Shown here piece by piece: positions 17,898 to 28,016 of a DNA stretch of 64,000 nucleotides. Every line of letters begins with the position of its first letter. The stretch's first letter is position 1. The stretch is from Rhizobium sp. NRK18 (GTDB lineage Bacteria > Pseudomonadota > Alphaproteobacteria > Rhizobiales > Rhizobiaceae). The translations under genes were made by a program, and so were the position numbers. The notes under the pieces are model-generated. The model was not told the origin of the DNA. It did not search any database and was given only the letters and a program-made list of their open reading frames with translations. The stretch spans positions 3,749,681 to 3,813,680 of the forward strand of contig NZ_JANFMV010000001.1 in assembly GCF_024385575.1 (NCBI RefSeq), written 5' to 3'.

Positions 17898-18701
17898 ATG
17901 AGCATGCCGGTACATTTGGCTTCCGCGAAAACCCGCCTTCTTGTTGGCGTGTGTCTGGCGATTGCGACCGCATCGGCAAGCGGCTGCGCGACCAAGCCGA
18001 GCCAGATGACCACCGGCTCCATCCCGAAATTTTCCAAGCCGATCGAGCAGATGGATTCCGCCGAACTCAACGTGGCGGCAGACCAGGCCGGCAGGGCCTA
18101 TGACAAGGCCCCGACCAATCCGCAGGTCGGCATCACCTATGCAAACCTGTTGCTGATGTCCGGCAAGAACGACCAGGCGCTCGCCGTCATGCAGCGCGTG
18201 GCGATCGCCAATCCGAAGAATTCCAGCGTGCTTGCCGCCTATGGCAAGACTCAGGCGGCCGCGGGACAGTTCGACCAGGCGCTGGCCTCGATCCAGCGCG
18301 CCCAGACGCCGGATCGGCCGGACTGGAAGCTGTTTTCCGCCGAGGGCGCCGTGCTCGACCAGCTCGGCCGGCCAGACGAGGCACGCGAGCGCTATCGCAA
18401 TGCCCTCGACATCGTCCCGAACGAACCGTCGGTGCTCTCCAATCTCGGCATGTCCTATCTCCTGACCGGAGATCTCAAGACTGCCGAATCCTATCTGCGC
18501 ACGGCGATCGCCCAGCCGGCAGCCGACAGCCGCGTCCGCCAGAATCTCGCACTCGTCGTCGGCCTTCAGGGACGCTTCGACGAGGCGATCAACATCGCCC
18601 AGCGGGAATTGACCAAGGAACAGGCCGATGCCAACGTCGCCTATCTCAAGCAGATGTTGAACCAGCAGGGCACGTGGAAGAAGCTCGCCAAGAACGGGTG
18701 A
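17898..18701 (+). CDS. tadD: TadD, TPR lipoprotein of the Tad pilus system
   Basis: A 267-residue lipoprotein with a signal peptide ending in a lipobox (SASGC, acylated Cys near residue 31) and several tetratricopeptide repeats (for example NPQVGITYANLLLMSGKND and PSVLSNLGMSYLLTGDLKT). TadD proteins act as outer-membrane pilotins that help assemble the Tad secretin. Start 17898 gives a standard lipoprotein signal; an upstream in-frame ATG would add 19 residues with no signal character. It lies on the opposite strand to the main Tad cluster, separated by one outer-membrane-like gene. Confidence 0.87.
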   Translation: MSMPVHLASAKTRLLVGVCLAIATASASGCATKPSQMTTGSIPKFSKPIEQMDSAELNVAADQAGRAYDKAPTNPQVGITYANLLLMSGKNDQALAVMQRVAIANPKNSSVLAAYGKTQAAAGQFDQALASIQRAQTPDRPDWKLFSAEGAVLDQLGRPDEARERYRNALDIVPNEPSVLSNLGMSYLLTGDLKTAESYLRTAIAQPAADSRVRQNLALVVGLQGRFDEAINIAQRELTKEQADANVAYLKQMLNQQGTWKKLAKNG

Positions 18702-18846
18702 CGAACACATTTCCCCTCCCGGCAGTGACGCTGCGGGATAGTTGTATTCAGCGACACTCGCCCCGCCGCTTCGTTACATCCAGATCATCGTACACGTGCT
18801 GCTACACGCATGAATGCATTGAGCACGACCAACTCTTGCGATCAAG

Positions 18847-19746
18847 TTAGGTCGGCGACGGCGGCGGCGGCAGCGGCGGCGGCTTTTTGTCAACCGGCGT
18901 CTGACCGAGCGAATTCGATATTCCGAACAGCGTGTCCGGTTCCCAGGTATTCGGATCGTCCTCACGATTGCGCCGGATCAGCGACTTGTCGGACTGGCCG
19001 AAATAGGCCCTGACGCCGACCCAGGCGGACTGGTGGTCGCTCTCGCCGATGCGGCCTTCCGCGAAAGCGGAGAACGCCGTGCCGCTGCCGTTCTGGAAGA
19101 GAACTTCGGTGCCGAGCGCCAGCGCGTGGTTGCCGCCCGTGTAGCGGTGGCCGGCATAGACGCTGATATTGTCGGTCGGATAAAAGGCGACATCGACCAT
19201 GTCGAAGAAGCGGGTGCCATCGTCATAGGACGTCAGCGTGGAACCGCTGGTGGAGCTGTCGCCATTGCTGAATTCGACACCTGCCACGCCGCGGATGGTA
19301 AACCGTCCAAGATAGGCCTCGCCTTCCGCACCGACGCGGCCGCCATTCAGGCCGCCGGCGGCGTCATAATGCGAAAACGAGCCATACACGCCTGCAAGGC
19401 CGACGTCCGGATCACGCCAGAAGGTGTGGTTGGCGACCGAGAAGTAGGTATGCCCGTCATTGCTGAACACGCCGCCGTCGAACTGGGTCCCGAAGGCATG
19501 GCCGACCGGGATCGACAACTTGCCGACGAGACCAAAAATGCCGTCGCTGTCGCCGCCGCCACCAAGCGCGCTGAGGCTGCCGTTGATGCCGTCGACGGCA
19601 GGCTTTTGGGCCGCCGGCGGAGCGAATGACGAAGGCGCGTCGGCAGGCACGTAAATATCTGCTGCAAACGCAGATGACACACTCACAGCCAATGCAGCGA
19701 TGACAGCCGATGCTGTGCCAGCCTGCAAAGAAACTCGAAAAAACAT
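18847..19746 (-). CDS. putative outer-membrane beta-barrel protein with proline-rich tail
   Basis: A 299-residue exported protein. The signal peptide is cut after SSAFA (before ADIYVP). The body is rich in alternating aromatic/small residues and glycines (GLAGVYGSFSHYDAAGG, ISVYAGHRYTGGNHALALG, SAWVGVRAYFG), as in beta-barrel porin-like proteins. It ends in PPPLPPPPSPT, encoded by a GGC-rich tract, rather than in an aromatic residue as classic porins do. Start 19746 has GGGGAG upstream. It lies between tadD and tadC, but nothing in its sequence proves a pilus role. Confidence 0.7.
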   Translation of the reverse strand: MFFRVSLQAGTASAVIAALAVSVSSAFAADIYVPADAPSSFAPPAAQKPAVDGINGSLSALGGGGDSDGIFGLVGKLSIPVGHAFGTQFDGGVFSNDGHTYFSVANHTFWRDPDVGLAGVYGSFSHYDAAGGLNGGRVGAEGEAYLGRFTIRGVAGVEFSNGDSSTSGSTLTSYDDGTRFFDMVDVAFYPTDNISVYAGHRYTGGNHALALGTEVLFQNGSGTAFSAFAEGRIGESDHQSAWVGVRAYFGQSDKSLIRRNREDDPNTWEPDTLFGISNSLGQTPVDKKPPPLPPPPSPT

Positions 19747-19921
19747 ACTCTCTACTCCCCTTTTGCAAAAGGCTAGCAGGGAAGTTCTCGTCATTCTAGT
19801 TTACGCCGCAAGGATCTATTAATGATTGCAGCGATGTTGCAGCCCGACAACAGGACAAACGCGTCACGATATTCATGTCGAGCGTCGCGGGGCTGCAATC
19901 AAATGGCGGCAGGCAGCGACA

Positions 19922-20917
19922 TCAATGGAACTTGTCGGATACGGTGATCCCGGCCGGCCCCAGGATGACGGCGATGAGGACCGGCAGGAAGAACAGGATC
20001 ATCGGCACGGTGAGCTTCGGCGGCAGAGCGGCCGCCTTCTTTTCGGCTTCGTTCATGCGCTCGTCGCGGCCCTCCTGCGCCAGTACGCGCAGGGCCTGGG
20101 CGATCGGCGTACCGTAGCGTTCCGCCTGGATCAACGCCTGGGTGGCGCCACGCACACCCGGAAGCTGCGTGCGATTGGCGAGGTTTTCCAGCGCCTGACG
20201 GCGATCCTGGAGGAAGGAGAGCTCGGCGGTCGTCAGAACCATTTCCTCGGCGAGTTCGGGTGATTGCTCGGCGACTTCCTCGGCCACGCGGCGCATGGCC
20301 ATTTCCATGGAGATACCGGATTCGACGCAGATCAGCAGCAGGTCGAGCGCATCCGGCCAGGCAAGGCGGATGGACTTTTGGCGCTTGCCCATGCGGTTGC
20401 TGACGTAGAGATTGGGCGCATAGAAGCCCGCATAGGCAACGAAGATCGTCACCAGAAAACGGATTGCAAACGGTTTGTCCGGCAGGTTGCCGAGACCGAA
20501 AACCCAGAGAAGTGCGAGAACGAAGAAGACGAAGGGCAGCAGGAAGCGCGCGACGAGGAAGGTGTTCAGGGCGTTCTGGGAGCGGAAGCCGGCGGCACGA
20601 AGCTTGTTCATCGTGTTTTCGTCAACGAGCGCTTCCCTGAGGTTGAACTTCTCGACGATGCTGCGAACCGACTTGTTGTTTTCCGTTCGAATGGAGGCGC
20701 GCCGCGCCTGACCGGAGCTGTCTTGATTCATACGCGCACGCTCGCGTGCCCGGATCTGGTCGCGCTCGGTGGACACTGCCTTCATGCGCTTTTCGAGATC
20801 ACCCTTTTCGAAATAGGGCATGACCAGCGAATAGAAGGTTCCAAACACGGTAATGGCGACGAGCAGCGCCACCAGAGTGGAGGGATCTGTGAGCCTGGAT
20901 GCGAGATCTGCTGTCAT
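19922..20917 (-). CDS. tadC: TadC, inner-membrane platform protein of the Tad pilus
   Basis: A 331-residue protein of the type II secretion F family. It has an N-terminal membrane segment, paired central segments (LLPFVFFVLALLWVFGL and a second near FLVTIFVAYAGFYA), a cytoplasmic helical T2SSF domain (LLLICVESGISMEMAMRRV) and C-terminal segments ending in PMILFFLPVLIAVILGP. With TadB it forms the platform on which the CpaF ATPase acts to extend the Flp pilus. It is the last gene of the minus-strand Tad operon and follows tadB by 12 bp. Confidence 0.92.
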   Translation of the reverse strand: MTADLASRLTDPSTLVALLVAITVFGTFYSLVMPYFEKGDLEKRMKAVSTERDQIRARERARMNQDSSGQARRASIRTENNKSVRSIVEKFNLREALVDENTMNKLRAAGFRSQNALNTFLVARFLLPFVFFVLALLWVFGLGNLPDKPFAIRFLVTIFVAYAGFYAPNLYVSNRMGKRQKSIRLAWPDALDLLLICVESGISMEMAMRRVAEEVAEQSPELAEEMVLTTAELSFLQDRRQALENLANRTQLPGVRGATQALIQAERYGTPIAQALRVLAQEGRDERMNEAEKKAAALPPKLTVPMILFFLPVLIAVILGPAGITVSDKFH

Positions 20918-20929
20918 TGCCCCGGCCCC

Positions 20930-21937
20930 CTATATGTCGAAGTTGATCATGTTGCGCATGACAAGGATGCCGATGCTCATCCACACACCGCTCGCCATCA
21001 GGATCAAGTGACCGCGGGAATCGGTGAAGAGAACGGAGATGTAGCCCGGTGACGTCAGATAGACTAGAATCGCCACGGCAAACGGCAGGATGCCGATGAT
21101 GACCGCCGAGGCCTTCGCTTCCATCGACAGCGCATTGACCTTGGCCTTCATCTTCTTTCTGTCACGCAGGACGCGCGACAGATTGGCCAGCGCTTCGGAC
21201 AGGTTGCCGCCCGCCTGGGACTGAATGGCGATAACGATCGCGAAGAAATTCACTTCCTGCAGCGGCATCGTGTTGCTCATGCGCGCGCAGGCTTCGGGAA
21301 TGTTCATGCCGACCTGTTGCGATTCAATGACGCGGCGAAATTCGGTCTTCACCGGCTCCTGGCCTTCGACGGCGATCAGGCGAAGCGCATCGTTCAGCGG
21401 CAGGCCGGAGCGGATGGAGCGCACCATGATGTCGAGTGCTGACGGAAACTCGCTGAGAAACTTCTTCTGTCGCCGCTTGATCAGAAAGCCGACAAACCAG
21501 CGCGGAATGCCAGCACCGACGACGAAGGCCGCTCCCAGAACGACAAGGATCGGCAAGCCGGCCACGAACCCTGCGAAGAAAACAAAGGCGGCAGCGGCGG
21601 CGCTGTAGGTATAGAACTGCCTCAGAGAGATGGGAATCGACGCCTGCTTGAGCTTCGCCTCGATGCTCAGCGACTTCTTGCTCTTTTCCTGCTGCTTCTT
21701 TTCCATCTCCTTCAGCGTGTCCTGGACGGACTTGCGCCGTTTCGACATTTCCTGAACGCGATCGCGCGCGGCCTTTACCTTGGCACCGTCGGTCTCGGCG
21801 GCCTTGATCTTGCTGACCCGGGATTCCGTCTTCTTCTGCTTTTCGATCGAGCCGAAGAGAATGCCGTATGACACACCCCCGGCGGCAATGGCCGCCAGAA
21901 CGATGATGGCAATCAGATTGATATCAATCCCGAACAT
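20930..21937 (-). CDS. tadB: TadB, inner-membrane platform protein of the Tad pilus
   Basis: A 335-residue T2SSF-family membrane protein and partner of TadC. A first membrane segment near the N-terminus is followed by a charged Lys/Glu-rich coiled region, then a paired membrane region (FVFFAGFVAGLPILVVLGAAFVVG), the T2SSF cytoplasmic domain (LDIMVRSIRSGLPLNDALRLI) and C-terminal segments. It lies 21 bp downstream of cpaF in the same operon. In Agrobacterium the equivalent genes are called ctpH (tadB) and ctpI (tadC). Confidence 0.92.
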   Translation of the reverse strand: MFGIDINLIAIIVLAAIAAGGVSYGILFGSIEKQKKTESRVSKIKAAETDGAKVKAARDRVQEMSKRRKSVQDTLKEMEKKQQEKSKKSLSIEAKLKQASIPISLRQFYTYSAAAAAFVFFAGFVAGLPILVVLGAAFVVGAGIPRWFVGFLIKRRQKKFLSEFPSALDIMVRSIRSGLPLNDALRLIAVEGQEPVKTEFRRVIESQQVGMNIPEACARMSNTMPLQEVNFFAIVIAIQSQAGGNLSEALANLSRVLRDRKKMKAKVNALSMEAKASAVIIGILPFAVAILVYLTSPGYISVLFTDSRGHLILMASGVWMSIGILVMRNMINFDI

Positions 21938-21958
21938 CGGCGTCCCAACCTGCGTTCA

Positions 21959-23488
21959 TCACTGCGCCATGGCGTCGAGCGCTGCCGCCAGACGCCGTTC
22001 CTCATTGTAGTAACGGGCTCTATCCCAGAAGTTCGGCTTGCCGATGCCGGTCGACTTGTGCCGGCCGATGATGCGTCCGTTGGCGTCTTCGCCTTCCATA
22101 TCGTAGACCATCAGGTCCTGCGTCACGATGACGTCGCCTTCCATGCCGACCACTTCGGTGATGTGCGTGATGCGGCGTGAGCCGTCGCGCAGGCGCGCGG
22201 CCTGGATGATGACATCGACGGAGCCGGAAATGATTTCGCGCACTGTTTTCGCCGGCAGGCTGAAACCGCCCATGGCGATCATCGATTCCATACGGCTGAG
22301 GCATTCGCGCGGGGTATTGGCGTGAATCGTCCCCATGGAGCCGTCGTGACCGGTGTTCATCGCCTGGAGGAGGTCGAACACCTCCGGGCCGCGCACTTCG
22401 CCGACGATGATGCGTTCGGGCCGCATACGCAGGCAGTTCTTGACCAGATCGCGCATGGTGATCTCGCCTTCGCCTTCGATGTTCGGCGGGCGCGTTTCGA
22501 GACGGACGACATGCGGCTGCTGCAGCTGCAGTTCGGCCGTATCCTCGCAGGTGATGACGCGTTCGTCGGTGTCGATGTAGGCGGTGAGGCAGTTCAGAAG
22601 AGTCGTCTTACCCGAGCCCGTACCACCGGAAATGACGACGTTGCAGCGCACCCGGCCGATGATCTGGAGCAGCACGGCACCTTCCTGGGTGATGGCACCG
22701 AATTTCACCAGCTGGTCGAGATTGAGCTTGTCTTTCTTGAACTTACGAATGGTGAGCGCCGGGCCGTCGATTGCCAGCGGCGGGGCGATGACGTTGACAC
22801 GCGAACCGTCGGGCAAGCGGGCGTCGCAGATAGGGCTCGATTCGTCGACGCGGCGGCCGACCTGGCTGACGATACGCTGGCAGACGGACAGCAGCTGCGC
22901 ATTGTCGCGGAAGCGGATTTCCGACTCGATCGTCTTGCCACCGACTTCGATGAAGGTCTGGCCGGCGCCATTGACCATGATGTCGGCGATGTCGTCACGG
23001 GCCAGCAGCGGCTCCAGCGGACCGTAGCCAAGCACGTCGTTGCAGATATCCTCGAGCAGTTCTTCCTGCTCGGAAATCGACATCGCGAAATTCTTGATCG
23101 TGATGATATCGTTGACGATATCGCGAATTTCCTCGCGTGCGCTTTCGCTGTCGAGCTTGGCGAGCTGCGACAAGTCGATGGTGTCGATCAGCGCCGAGAA
23201 GACCTGCGACTTGGTATCGTAGTAATCTTCGTTGCGGGCTGTCTTCTTTCGCTGAAGAGGCGGCGGCGCGATCTTGCCGCGCTCTGCGATCGGGCCGGCG
23301 TCCAGCACGCCAGGCCTCGCCGGTGCAGGTGCAGGGCTTTCGGCAGGCGGCGTTTGCGGTGCTGCGGCAGAGGGCGGCGGAGCGACGGAGGGGGGAACCG
23401 CGGCCTTTTCGGGAACGGATGGCCGGGCGATCGTACCGATGCCGGTACCCGCCTTGCCAAATCCCTCATTTCCTCGCTTGCCAAACAT
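21959..23488 (-). CDS. cpaF: CpaF/TadA, Tad pilus assembly ATPase
   Basis: A 509-residue cytoplasmic ATPase of the type II/IV secretion family that powers Flp pilus extension. A Pro/Ala-rich linker (about residues 25-80) precedes the N-terminal domain. The Walker A motif is GGTGSGKTT, and the Asp box ([11 protein letters not shown]), Walker B-like [13 protein letters not shown] and His box ([12 protein letters not shown]) are all present, so it should be active. It follows cpaE by 32 bp and precedes tadB. Confidence 0.95.
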   Translation of the reverse strand: MFGKRGNEGFGKAGTGIGTIARPSVPEKAAVPPSVAPPPSAAAPQTPPAESPAPAPARPGVLDAGPIAERGKIAPPPLQRKKTARNEDYYDTKSQVFSALIDTIDLSQLAKLDSESAREEIRDIVNDIITIKNFAMSISEQEELLEDICNDVLGYGPLEPLLARDDIADIMVNGAGQTFIEVGGKTIESEIRFRDNAQLLSVCQRIVSQVGRRVDESSPICDARLPDGSRVNVIAPPLAIDGPALTIRKFKKDKLNLDQLVKFGAITQEGAVLLQIIGRVRCNVVISGGTGSGKTTLLNCLTAYIDTDERVITCEDTAELQLQQPHVVRLETRPPNIEGEGEITMRDLVKNCLRMRPERIIVGEVRGPEVFDLLQAMNTGHDGSMGTIHANTPRECLSRMESMIAMGGFSLPAKTVREIISGSVDVIIQAARLRDGSRRITHITEVVGMEGDVIVTQDLMVYDMEGEDANGRIIGRHKSTGIGKPNFWDRARYYNEERRLAAALDAMAQ

Positions 23489-23520
23489 TACTCAATCCTG
23501 TCGCTGTTCTTCTCAACCGT

Positions 23521-24810
23521 CTATTTTCTGCCGAGCATTCCCAGAACCTTGCCGAGGCCGCCCTTCTTTTCCTTCTTGATGGTCGCCCGGCCGGTCACGA
23601 GGTGGGCAATCTGCGAGAAGGTTTCCGCGACTGGCGACTTGCCATCGATTTCGGAGATCATCCGGCCACTGTTCGCTGCATCGCCAAACAGCTGGACGTT
23701 GAGCGGGATGATCGCTGCGGCCTCCATTTCGAGCGGTTCGCAGAAGTCGGCCGGCGCAATTTCCGGTCGCTTGACCATTCCCACCTGATTGAGGATCAGA
23801 TGCGGCGCCTTGTCGTGTGGGCGCAGTTTCTTCAGGGCGTCGAGCAGGTTCTTGGTGTTGCGCAGATTGGCGAGATCGGGCATCGCGGTGATGACGACCT
23901 CGTCGGCAGACGACAGGACCGAGCGCGCCCAGTCCGTCCACACATGCGGCACATCCAGCACGGTCACCGGCGCCGTGCGCTGGAGAATTTCCAACAGCGG
24001 CAGGAACGCATCTCCGGAAAAGTCGTAGGCCCGGTCGAGCAGCGACGGCGCCGCCAGCAAGGACAGTTTGTCGGAGCACTTGTTCAGCAGGCGGTCGAGA
24101 AACACCTCGTCCAGCCTTTCCGGCGTGAATACGGCTTCGGCAATGCCCTGCGCGGGATCCTGGTCGAAATCGATGTTGGCCGTGCCGTAGGGCAGGTCAA
24201 GATCGGCAAGGACAGTTTCGCTGTCGAACAGGTGGGAAATCATGAAGGCGCAATTGTGCGCGATCGTAGACGACCCGACGCCGCCCTTCGCCCCGATGAA
24301 GGCGATGCTGCGGCCGAGCGGCTCCGCCTGCGGGTCGACGAAAATGCCCGACACCGTTCTCAGGACGTCGGCCATCGACACCGGAGCGACCAGATATTCG
24401 GAAATGCCGTTCCGGATCAGCTCACGATAGAGATTGATGTCATTGTGGTGGCCGATGACGATGACCTTGGTCGCCGGATCACAGACTTCGGCGAGCGGGC
24501 TCAGTTCATCGAGGAGGTTATGCGGGCTGGCAGTCGTCTCGACGATGATCAGGTTGGGCGTCGGGATCTGCGAAAACATCCGGGCGGCAGCAGCGATGCC
24601 ACCGCCATTGATCCGCAGGCTGACCTTCGACATGCGCCGATCCTCGGCCATGCGGTCCATCACCCGGCTGACGGCGTCGGTCTCGCAGAAAGCATGGATG
24701 GAGATGCGCGGCAGCGGACGAATCTGCTCCATGTCCCCCAGGACACGCTGATCCGGCTCACCGTCGTCTTCCGGTCCCGCCGATCCAATTTCGTAGTCAA
24801 TCGCGTTCAT
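23521..24810 (-). CDS. cpaE: CpaE/TadZ, ParA-like Tad pilus localisation protein
   Basis: A 429-residue protein with an N-terminal receiver-like domain (about residues 60-160) lacking an obvious phosphorylatable Asp pocket, and a C-terminal MinD/ParA-type ATPase domain starting near residue 168. The P-loop is GAKGGVGSST: the first signature Lys is present, but Ser replaces the usual second Lys before T, as in TadZ proteins, so ATP hydrolysis may be weak or absent. TadZ/CpaE proteins position the Tad machine, often at a pole. The gene lies between cpaD and cpaF in the same operon. Confidence 0.9.
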   Translation of the reverse strand: MNAIDYEIGSAGPEDDGEPDQRVLGDMEQIRPLPRISIHAFCETDAVSRVMDRMAEDRRMSKVSLRINGGGIAAAARMFSQIPTPNLIIVETTASPHNLLDELSPLAEVCDPATKVIVIGHHNDINLYRELIRNGISEYLVAPVSMADVLRTVSGIFVDPQAEPLGRSIAFIGAKGGVGSSTIAHNCAFMISHLFDSETVLADLDLPYGTANIDFDQDPAQGIAEAVFTPERLDEVFLDRLLNKCSDKLSLLAAPSLLDRAYDFSGDAFLPLLEILQRTAPVTVLDVPHVWTDWARSVLSSADEVVITAMPDLANLRNTKNLLDALKKLRPHDKAPHLILNQVGMVKRPEIAPADFCEPLEMEAAAIIPLNVQLFGDAANSGRMISEIDGKSPVAETFSQIAHLVTGRATIKKEKKGGLGKVLGMLGRK

Positions 24811-24841
24811 CGTCTTTCCTGACTTTCAATCCAATGCCTGA

Positions 24842-25573
24842 TCATTCGGATGCGGTGCTGGATCCATCACGATAATTGCCTATGACGGTCGTTCTGCGGG
24901 CTGCGTCGATCGGCGTCATTCCGCGTGGGGCAACAAGGTCCATCGGGTTCGCGATCTGCGCTGCGAGATTGTTCTGGCTTGCGCAACCGAAGTTGTACCA
25001 ATTCCTGTTCGCCATGGAGTCGGCCATGAGGTCCTTCGGCCACTGGCCGCAGGTGTTGGTCACGGCAGTCACAGCATTGTAGGTCAGGTGCACGGGGGCC
25101 GCGCCCTCGTAGGAGCTCGCGTCATAGACCGTGGTGACGATTTGCGGTGCACTTACTCCGGCGGTCATCAGTTGCCGGCGGATGTCCTTCGACAAATGGG
25201 TGGCGGTCGCACTGTTGATCGCGCCCTGCGGCAGCGCAACCTGGATCGTGCCACCACCGCTGGAGATGAAATTGGCCGCAAATCCCTTCAACACATCCCT
25301 TGATCCGATGGGAAGCGCCTTGTCGCCGGTGCCAATCGCCAGGTCGAGCGTGTGCGGGACGTCGGCAAGGGCGATCGGATGGCGAGTGCGGTAGTCATCC
25401 GGGATGGAGCCCGTTTGTATGCGGTCCCCCATGGAGCCACAGGAGGTGGCGAGCCCGGCGATCGCCATCATCGAGCTGGCGACGAGAAGGCGCGAAAAGC
25501 GATAAGCGGATGGCTTGTGAACCATGGTTTCGGCCTCTGCGTCCTGGCGGATTGATGTGGAATATTTCGTCAT
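24842..25573 (-). CDS. cpaD: CpaD, Tad pilus outer-membrane lipoprotein
   Basis: A 243-residue Tad protein of the CpaD family, exported with a lipoprotein signal (LATSC lipobox near residue 45). The conserved CpaD region includes TCGQWPKDLMADSMANRNWYNFGC-type sequence (Cys, Trp, Pro-rich) and a C-terminal ADP-like DPMDLVAPRGMTPIDAARR segment. The start at 25573 has GGAGA upstream and follows the cpaC stop by 13 bp. An alternative ATG at 25525 would place the signal peptide at the very N-terminus and is also plausible. Confidence 0.85.
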   Translation of the reverse strand: MTKYSTSIRQDAEAETMVHKPSAYRFSRLLVASSMMAIAGLATSCGSMGDRIQTGSIPDDYRTRHPIALADVPHTLDLAIGTGDKALPIGSRDVLKGFAANFISSGGGTIQVALPQGAINSATATHLSKDIRRQLMTAGVSAPQIVTTVYDASSYEGAAPVHLTYNAVTAVTNTCGQWPKDLMADSMANRNWYNFGCASQNNLAAQIANPMDLVAPRGMTPIDAARRTTVIGNYRDGSSTASE

Positions 25574-25586
25574 TGCCGCTCTCCGC

Positions 25587-27119
25587 CTACTTGTAGATGA
25601 AGCCGACGGTGCCGTGGAACTGACCCGGCTGAACGGTGTCCTCCTCACGTCCGTAGACCTTGTTGACGCGGTTGAGGAAGAAGGTCGCCTGATCGCTGGC
25701 CGGATTGAAGTTGTCATCCGGCTTTGCCAGCGCGTTGCGGGCAACCGGGCGCACCAGATACGGCGTGGCGATGATGACGAGTTCCGTCTCGTTGCGGGTA
25801 AAGTCCTTGCTGCGGAACAGCGTGCCGAGGATCGGGATGCGGGACATTCCCGGCAGGCCGGACATGGCCTGGCGGATATCGTCGCGGACAAGCCCGGCAA
25901 TGACGATGGAGCCGCCGGACGGCAGTTCGACTGTAGTCGATGCCTCGCGCTTGCGGATACCGAGATAGGTGACGCCGGGCGTTCTCATTGTTGCCCCGGT
26001 CACGAAGGAATCTTCAAAAGTGGGCTCAGAGACATTCGTCTCGATTTTCAGGCTGATGCGACCGGGTGACAGCACGACGGGCGTGAAATTCAGCTCAATG
26101 CCGTATTCCGTCGTCGTGTTCTCGCGGGTCACCTTGCCGTCTTCAGCGATTTCCTGGCCGGACGCCAGACGGAACTCACCGCCGACATAGAACTTCGCGT
26201 CCTCACCGGAGATCGCCGTAAGGCTTGGCTCTGCCAAGGTGCGCATGACGCCGGCGCGCTCCATGGCATTGATATAGGCGCCGACGTCCGTGCCTGCGAC
26301 CGAACCGGTCACCGCGGCATTCGCGGCCCAATTGATGGATGAGCCAAGGTTGGTCGGATTCATATACTGGATTGCAGCATTGGCGCCGCTGAGCGCGCCG
26401 GAAAAGCCGAGCTGCTTCATCACCGAACGGGTGACTTCGGCAACGGTGACCTTCAGGGTTACCTGGTCCTCTCCCTCGATCTTCAACAGGTTGACGATCT
26501 GAGAGGTCTGACGGTCTTCCTCATAGATGGCGACGTCACCGCCCTGGGCGCTGCTCGCGGCCGACGAACTGCGGGTGGTCGCCTCACCGCCCTTGAGGAA
26601 GGCTTCGGCCAGTTTTTCGGCCTGCAGCGCATCCTGCGGCGTGCGTACGGTCCCTGTCAGAACGATGTTGTCCGAGACGATCTCCACCTTGATGTCGGAG
26701 TCAGGGATGAACCGGGAGAGGTTCTGTTCCAGCCCGGTAATGTCACGCTCGATCTCGATTTCGAGGGTGGTGATCTCCTCGCCATTCGGTCCGAAGATGA
26801 ACACGTTCGTCTGGCCAACGGTCTTGCCGAAAAGATAGATGCGGCGGGACGTGCGGGTCACTGCGTCAGCCATTTCAGGATCGGACACGAGAATGTCATG
26901 GGCATCGGTCGGCAGGTCGACCACAACGGCCTTGTTCAACCCGAGCTTTACGCGCTGTGTCGCTCCCGGACCGTATCGGCCGATCTTGATCACGTTCGAC
27001 GAAGCGTACGCCGCTTCCGGAGCCACAAGAACGGTGGTCACACCAATGGTGACGCCCGGAAGGGTCAAGGATAAAGACAGGCTGCCGGCAAGGAGGGCGC
27101 GGACCGATTTTTTCAACAT
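25587..27119 (-). CDS. cpaC: CpaC/RcpA, secretin of the Tad pilus
   Basis: A 510-residue outer-membrane secretin that forms the gate for the Flp pilus. After a signal peptide (cut near EAAYA) come a pilus N-terminal domain (about residues 45-115), a BON-like domain (about 120-190), and the secretin domain (about 240-460) with the conserved VPILGTLF-like lip region (MSRIPILGTLFRSKDF). Start 27119 follows GAGG by nine bases; the GTG five codons upstream has no properly spaced site. It follows cpaB by 19 bp. Confidence 0.93.
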   Translation of the reverse strand: MLKKSVRALLAGSLSLSLTLPGVTIGVTTVLVAPEAAYASSNVIKIGRYGPGATQRVKLGLNKAVVVDLPTDAHDILVSDPEMADAVTRTSRRIYLFGKTVGQTNVFIFGPNGEEITTLEIEIERDITGLEQNLSRFIPDSDIKVEIVSDNIVLTGTVRTPQDALQAEKLAEAFLKGGEATTRSSSAASSAQGGDVAIYEEDRQTSQIVNLLKIEGEDQVTLKVTVAEVTRSVMKQLGFSGALSGANAAIQYMNPTNLGSSINWAANAAVTGSVAGTDVGAYINAMERAGVMRTLAEPSLTAISGEDAKFYVGGEFRLASGQEIAEDGKVTRENTTTEYGIELNFTPVVLSPGRISLKIETNVSEPTFEDSFVTGATMRTPGVTYLGIRKREASTTVELPSGGSIVIAGLVRDDIRQAMSGLPGMSRIPILGTLFRSKDFTRNETELVIIATPYLVRPVARNALAKPDDNFNPASDQATFFLNRVNKVYGREEDTVQPGQFHGTVGFIYK

Positions 27120-27138
27120 GTTCAAGGTCCTCACTCCC

Positions 27139-27954
27139 TTATTGCGACTGGGCAGCGGTCGTGCTGCTGGTTGCTAGCTCACCGGACTTGATCACCGTTA
27201 TGCTGTCGGCGCCCGTGCCTGAGTTCAGAATGCCCTTGGGGATCGACGTGTCTTCCTCTCCGGCGTCGGCGACGGAGCGCAATGCCAGCGTCAGACGATC
27301 AGCCATCTGCTGCGCAACCGCGATCACCTTGGCCTGATCCGGTGTCAGTTCGAGCGTCGCTGTCGAGCCGACGACAGCCTTCGAGCCGTCCTCCTGCTCC
27401 TGGATCTGCTGGTCGATCGCCAGGACGCGAACGTTGCTCAGGATCGTCCGCGTCTGGAAATTGCGGTTGTCGTCACGGCGGACCATGATGACGTCGACCC
27501 GGTCATTCGGGAGAATGAAGCCGCCGGCGCCGGTCGACACGGTAATATCGGTCGCGATGGCGCGCTTGCCGGCCGGCAGCAGCGACGACAGGATCCGGCT
27601 GTTGGAATCAGCGATCTTCTCCGGACGGATCGGCTCACCGGTAAACAGCGGCAGCCGGACGACGGATCCAGCCAATGCCGTGACGGCGTCAGGGCTCTTC
27701 GCCTTGGTGATCAGCCCCTCGGCAACGCTCCCCTGCGGCCAGGGCATCCATTCGACATTATCGGCATTGAGGCGACTGCCGACCGGCATGTTCTCCTTCG
27801 TGACGAGAACATCGACCGTCGGCTCCTTCTGGACGAGAGATTCAGCCTGCTGAACGATAACGGGCGGACGGCCCACCATGTTCACGACGAGAAGCCCTGC
27901 CAAGCCTGCGGCAACCACGGCGACTGTCAATATGATGATGCGGGCAGGTTTCAT
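27139..27954 (-). CDS. cpaB: CpaB/RcpC, Tad pilus assembly protein
   Basis: A 271-residue protein with one N-terminal membrane segment (IIILTVAVVAAGLAGLLVV) followed by an SAF domain (DVLVTKENMPVGSRLNADNV) and the RcpC/CpaB domain (ITVSTGAGGFILPNDRVDVIM). It is periplasmic, interacts with the secretin and may bind peptidoglycan. Start 27954 has AGGGA upstream; the longer in-frame start does not fit the signal anchor. It appears to be the first gene of the cpaB-cpaC-cpaD-cpaE-cpaF-tadB-tadC operon. Confidence 0.92.
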   Translation of the reverse strand: MKPARIIILTVAVVAAGLAGLLVVNMVGRPPVIVQQAESLVQKEPTVDVLVTKENMPVGSRLNADNVEWMPWPQGSVAEGLITKAKSPDAVTALAGSVVRLPLFTGEPIRPEKIADSNSRILSSLLPAGKRAIATDITVSTGAGGFILPNDRVDVIMVRRDDNRNFQTRTILSNVRVLAIDQQIQEQEDGSKAVVGSTATLELTPDQAKVIAVAQQMADRLTLALRSVADAGEEDTSIPKGILNSGTGADSITVIKSGELATSSTTAAQSQ

Positions 27955-28016
27955 GATCGTCCCTTGAGGAATCGCGAATTGCTTTCCTCCAAGAATGATC
28001 AGCAAAAGGTGTAATT

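Noticed and set aside
18702..18760. CCCGGCAG/CTGCGGG stem after tadD as a terminator
   Set aside because: The stem needs a bulge, is short and has no T run.
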